A stretch of 64,000 nt of DNA from an uncultured Bacteroidales bacterium (GTDB lineage: Bacteria; Bacteroidota; Bacteroidia; Bacteroidales; UBA932). The translations under genes were made by a program, and so were the position numbers. Below the pieces are notes generated by a model. The model was not told the DNA's origin. It ran no database searches and saw only the letters and a list, made by a program, of their open reading frames with translations. This document shows, one piece after another, positions 61,046-64,000 of this stretch; positions within the stretch are counted from its first letter, which is position 1; every line of letters begins with the position of its first letter. The stretch is from positions 30,430 to 94,429 of the forward strand of contig UQYV01000006.1 in the NCBI GenBank assembly GCA_900545245.1. The letters run 5' to 3'.

Positions 61046-63841
61046 ATGAAAAACGCCATTATTCAAACTCTTCTGACAGTTGTTGTGCTGTCCTTGTTGC
61101 CATTTGTCTCCAATGCCGAACCGGACAGACTGCCGTGCGACAATCCTGTTGCGAATCCGGACGCGGTCGTAGTGTCGGGGAATGCCAGATTCACGGTCCT
61201 CACGTCGCGGCTCGTGCGTATGGAATGGGCGGATGACGGACATTTCGAGGATAATGCAACGCTCGGAGTCGTTAACCGAAGACTTGACGTGCCGCAGTTC
61301 AAGGTCAGAAAGTCGCGTAACAGGACGGTCATCGAGACGGAGGACTTGAAGCTCGTCTATTCCGGAAAGGGAAAGTTCGACACATCAAATCTCTCCGTGA
61401 CGTTTAACATGGTTCAAGGCGATAGTGCGTACAGAATAGTATGGCGTCCGGGAATGGACGAGGGAGGCAACCTGCTCGGCACCTGCCGCACGCTTGACAG
61501 CTGTGACGGGGAGAAGACCATAGACCCGTTTGACAAGGGAGTTGTATCCCGTGACGGCTGGGCTGTGATTGATGAGTCGGAGCGCCATATACTCAAGCCG
61601 GTAGATTCGGACTGGAAGAGTTGGGTCGCACAGCGTGGGGACGGGGAAAGGCAGGACTGGTACATCTTCGCCTACGGACATGACTATAAGGCCGCCGTTT
61701 CGGATTTTACGAAGATTTCAGGAAAGGTTCCTTTGCCTCCTAAATGGGCATTCGGCTACTGGTGGAGCCGCTATTGGCAGTATTCGGACTTCGAGATTGT
61801 CGGTCTGTGCCGAGAAATCCGTTCCTACGGAATTCCGATTGACGTGATGATAATAGACATGGACTGGCACGAGGTGTTCTCGCTGAAACTGGGCGGCTGC
61901 CTGAAAGATGACTTCGGAGAGTCTATCGGGTGGACCGGCTACACCTGGCAGAAGCAGCTTTTTCCGTCACCTGAGAACTGTCTTTCCGAACTTCACGGGC
62001 TTGGCGTCAAGACTGCGCTTAACTTACACTTCAATGAGGGAATACAGCCTTTTGAGGAACCTTATGGTCGTTTTGTCAAGGACTACCTGTCAAGGACTTC
62101 TGAATATGATGGTCCCCAAGGCTATGTCTATGGCACGGAACCATATCATTATGCAGGAGTGAAGAAACCTGCCGGTGAGGGAAAGGCTGGGCAGCCGGCA
62201 CCGGTTCCGCATAGGATGAGCCAGATTGAATGGGCTGATGCCTATTTTAATTCCATTATTCATCCTATTGAAAAACAAGGAGTTGATTTTTGGTGGCAGG
62301 ACTGGCAGCAGTGGAAGTATAGCCGCTATGTTCCCGGACTAAGTAACACTTTCTGGCTGAATTGGTGTTTCTTCAACGACAAGGTGAGGCGTACGGAGCA
62401 CCTCGGGATTCAGGCTCCGAGACCTATGATATATCATAGATGGGGAGGAATAGGAAGCCACCGCTACCCGGTCGGATTCTCCGGCGATACCTACGCCACA
62501 TGGAAAGTTCTCGGTTATCTTCCGTATTTTACCGCTACAGCCTCGAACGTGGCATACGGCTACTGGGGTCATGACATCGGGGGATTCAAGAAATATGAGG
62601 GGATGAAGTCCACAAACCCTGAACTCTACACCCGCTGGCTTCAGTACGGCGTGTTCACCCCCATTTTCAAGACGCACTCCACAAAGGACCCCGTGATTGA
62701 AAAGCATTTTTGGAAATTCCCCGACCATTTCCCTGCTATGCGCGACGCCATCCGCCTGCGCTACAGTCTATCACCATACATCTACACCTCCGCCCGCGAG
62801 GCCTTCGATACCGGCATTTCCATCTGCCGTCCGCTCTACTACGACCATCCGGAAGTTCCCGAGGCATACTCCTTCACGCAGGAATATATGTTCGGTGATG
62901 ACATTCTCGCGACTGTCGTCTGTGAACCTACGGACAGCGTTACAGGGTTAGCACCACGCACAATATGGTTTCCGGAAGGATCGGACTGGTTCGATGTGGC
63001 TTCGGGCAGAATGTTCCGTGGCGGTGTCACAGAAACGCTCCGCTACACAATAAACGAGAATCCGTGGTTTGTCAGGGCCGGAGCCATAATCCCTATGGCA
63101 TCCGAGAAAATCACATCCTTGCAGGGCACAGACAACACTCTGCGGCTGTTAGTTGCTCCCGGCTATGGCAGCAGCACAGCGAAAGTTTATGAAGACGACG
63201 GCCAGACGCAGGCATACGTTTCAGAATATGCGACAACGACAATAAGCAAACGTTCCGACGCACGAAGCACGCATATAGAAGTGACTCCGCGCACGGGCCG
63301 GTTCGCCTCCGCCGCGCAGTCCCGCCGCGTCATAATTGAGCTCGCTAACTCATACGCACCGTCAGAAGTTCTTTTCAACGGTGTCCCCGTCCGCTATTCG
63401 CGTTTTGCCGGACAGGATTTTTCCGGAAACGAAGCCCCCTCCGAGGCACTATGGACCTACGACGGGGCGAACGTGACCTTGAAGATATATCTCCCTGAAT
63501 CCGATATCAGCGAATGCCTCACGGTGGATTGCAGATTTCCTGAGTTTTCTCCGGAAGATATTGCGCTCCTTGACGGGGCGAAGGGGCGGATTGGCAGGAT
63601 GAGGAAGTTCGCTCCGGAGGCAAAGATGGCTTTCGGAACCTATGTGGACCGCATCTGCAAGATGCCTGATTCCTTTCTAGCGATTCTCCAATGCGGCAGC
63701 TTCATAACTGAAGACCCACATGGCGCCCCAGCCTATCTCTCTGAATTTGACTCGTCTGCAGCCTTGGATGATCTTGAATCCATAGGTAAACTTCCGCCAG
63801 ATTTTATCGTCCGCCTCCGTGCCCAATTGATTGGCGAATAA
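61046..63841 (+). CDS. GH31 alpha-glycosidase with C-terminal extension, secreted
   Basis: 931 residues with a signal peptide (to about 24, SNA-E). The domain order is as in the GH31 encoded at 41609: beta domain, barrel with 'VMIIDMDWHEVFSLK', nucleophile strand W-W-Q-D-W-Q-Q-W (Asp about 419), F-S-G-D-T acid/base, and two C-terminal beta domains. About 110 extra residues (from about 820) form a helical tail ('FSPEDIALLDGAKGRIGRMRKF', 'LDDLESIGKLPPDFIVRLRAQ') not present in the first enzyme. The two share most motifs, so a recent common ancestor and related substrate are likely. It is the last gene of the locus. The frame after its stop continues open into a mosaic fragment. Confidence 0.9.
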   Translation: MKNAIIQTLLTVVVLSLLPFVSNAEPDRLPCDNPVANPDAVVVSGNARFTVLTSRLVRMEWADDGHFEDNATLGVVNRRLDVPQFKVRKSRNRTVIETEDLKLVYSGKGKFDTSNLSVTFNMVQGDSAYRIVWRPGMDEGGNLLGTCRTLDSCDGEKTIDPFDKGVVSRDGWAVIDESERHILKPVDSDWKSWVAQRGDGERQDWYIFAYGHDYKAAVSDFTKISGKVPLPPKWAFGYWWSRYWQYSDFEIVGLCREIRSYGIPIDVMIIDMDWHEVFSLKLGGCLKDDFGESIGWTGYTWQKQLFPSPENCLSELHGLGVKTALNLHFNEGIQPFEEPYGRFVKDYLSRTSEYDGPQGYVYGTEPYHYAGVKKPAGEGKAGQPAPVPHRMSQIEWADAYFNSIIHPIEKQGVDFWWQDWQQWKYSRYVPGLSNTFWLNWCFFNDKVRRTEHLGIQAPRPMIYHRWGGIGSHRYPVGFSGDTYATWKVLGYLPYFTATASNVAYGYWGHDIGGFKKYEGMKSTNPELYTRWLQYGVFTPIFKTHSTKDPVIEKHFWKFPDHFPAMRDAIRLRYSLSPYIYTSAREAFDTGISICRPLYYDHPEVPEAYSFTQEYMFGDDILATVVCEPTDSVTGLAPRTIWFPEGSDWFDVASGRMFRGGVTETLRYTINENPWFVRAGAIIPMASEKITSLQGTDNTLRLLVAPGYGSSTAKVYEDDGQTQAYVSEYATTTISKRSDARSTHIEVTPRTGRFASAAQSRRVIIELANSYAPSEVLFNGVPVRYSRFAGQDFSGNEAPSEALWTYDGANVTLKIYLPESDISECLTVDCRFPEFSPEDIALLDGAKGRIGRMRKFAPEAKMAFGTYVDRICKMPDSFLAILQCGSFITEDPHGAPAYLSEFDSSAALDDLESIGKLPPDFIVRLRAQLIGE

Positions 63842-64000
63842 GGGCGCGTCCTCGGCGTCTGCGATGCTCTCAACAGAATCGAAGCTCACGTATGTATCTG
63901 CTTTGTGGCATACACTATTATGCTTGAGGAGGAACCCAAGGTGGCGCCCTATATTCATCCGACTATGCCGGCGAGGAGGGATGCAAAATCGTTTATGTCA
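63842..64000 (+). pseudogene. Mosaic scrap: galK-like segment joined to a transposase-like C-terminal fragment
   Basis: Positions 63844-63875 match galK 26313-26344 at 30 of 32 bases and in the same reading frame (R-V-L-G-V-C-D-A-L-N). The frame then continues R-I-E-A-H-V-C-I-C-F-V-A-Y, which resembles the conserved R-I-x-A-H-x-x-I-C-F-x-A motif near the end of IS4/IS1634-type transposases. It stays open to the window edge. There is no start codon after the GH31 stop except a late ATG at 63920. I read this as debris of an insertion or recombination event; the right part lies outside the window. Confidence 0.4.

Noticed and set aside
1..64000. tRNA, rRNA or riboswitch genes
   Set aside because: I looked through the intergenic spaces and saw no cloverleaf with a T-arm GGTTCGAATCC-like sequence and no rRNA-like stretch; known riboswitch cores were not recognised by eye.

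Overview
The window is from a member of the Bacteroidales (Bacteroidota). The evidence is three SusC/SusD-type glycan-uptake loci, FecI/FecR-type regulation, lipoprotein signal peptides without strong Shine-Dalgarno sites, several promoters of the TTG-N19..21-TAnnTTTG type, and the conserved order mfd / coaX / outer-membrane protein / TPR protein / lptC / ppiD-like. Genus cannot be fixed from sequence alone; an uncultured gut lineage is my guess. No rRNA, tRNA or CRISPR array was seen.

Layout. (1) 1-5163, minus strand: partial uptake locus with susC, susD and a DUF4843 lipoprotein that runs off the left edge; susC is frameshifted at a seven-G tract. (2) 5307-9362, minus: fumarate reductase/succinate dehydrogenase subunits B and A without an adjacent membrane subunit, then ruvB. 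(3) 9648-18911, plus: mfd, a divergent coaX, and an envelope-biogenesis cluster (FadL-like protein, TPR protein, LptC, PpiD-like chaperone). (4) 18912-26643: a structured intergenic element, an Ig-like lipoprotein behind a promoter containing G9, an AAA/DUF4143 ATPase behind 33-bp-spaced repeats, a small membrane protein, ychF, a secreted EEP-family hydrolase and galK. (5) 26673-39444: a locus resembling known high-mannose N-glycan PULs: divergent sigma factor and FecR, SusC, SusD, a catalytically dead GH18-like lipoprotein, DUF1735-LamG, a GH18 endoglycosidase and BACON-LamG. (6) 39572-44035: CotH-like lipoprotein and a GH31. (7) 44095-63841: a second glycan locus: sigma factor, GH27 alpha-galactosidase, FecR, SusC, SusD, a GH-A hydrolase, two paralogous beta-helix lipoproteins with a 46-residue peptide gene between them, a dead GH5-like protein, a GH5 and a second GH31. 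(8) 63842-64000: a mosaic scrap joining a galK-like segment to a transposase-like tail.

How it fits together. In each complete locus a FecR anti-sigma factor is probably contacted by the N-terminal STN domain of the SusC transporter. Surface lipoproteins and endo-acting enzymes bind and cut the glycan, SusCD imports it, and exo-acting enzymes (GH27, GH31) finish it. Two recurring themes stand out. Active glycosidases are paired with paralogues that have lost their catalytic residues (GH18 pair, GH5 pair). Long G homopolymers lie in or before surface-protein genes (G7 off-frame in one susC, G8 in-frame in another, G9 in a promoter spacer), which suggests slipped-strand phase variation.
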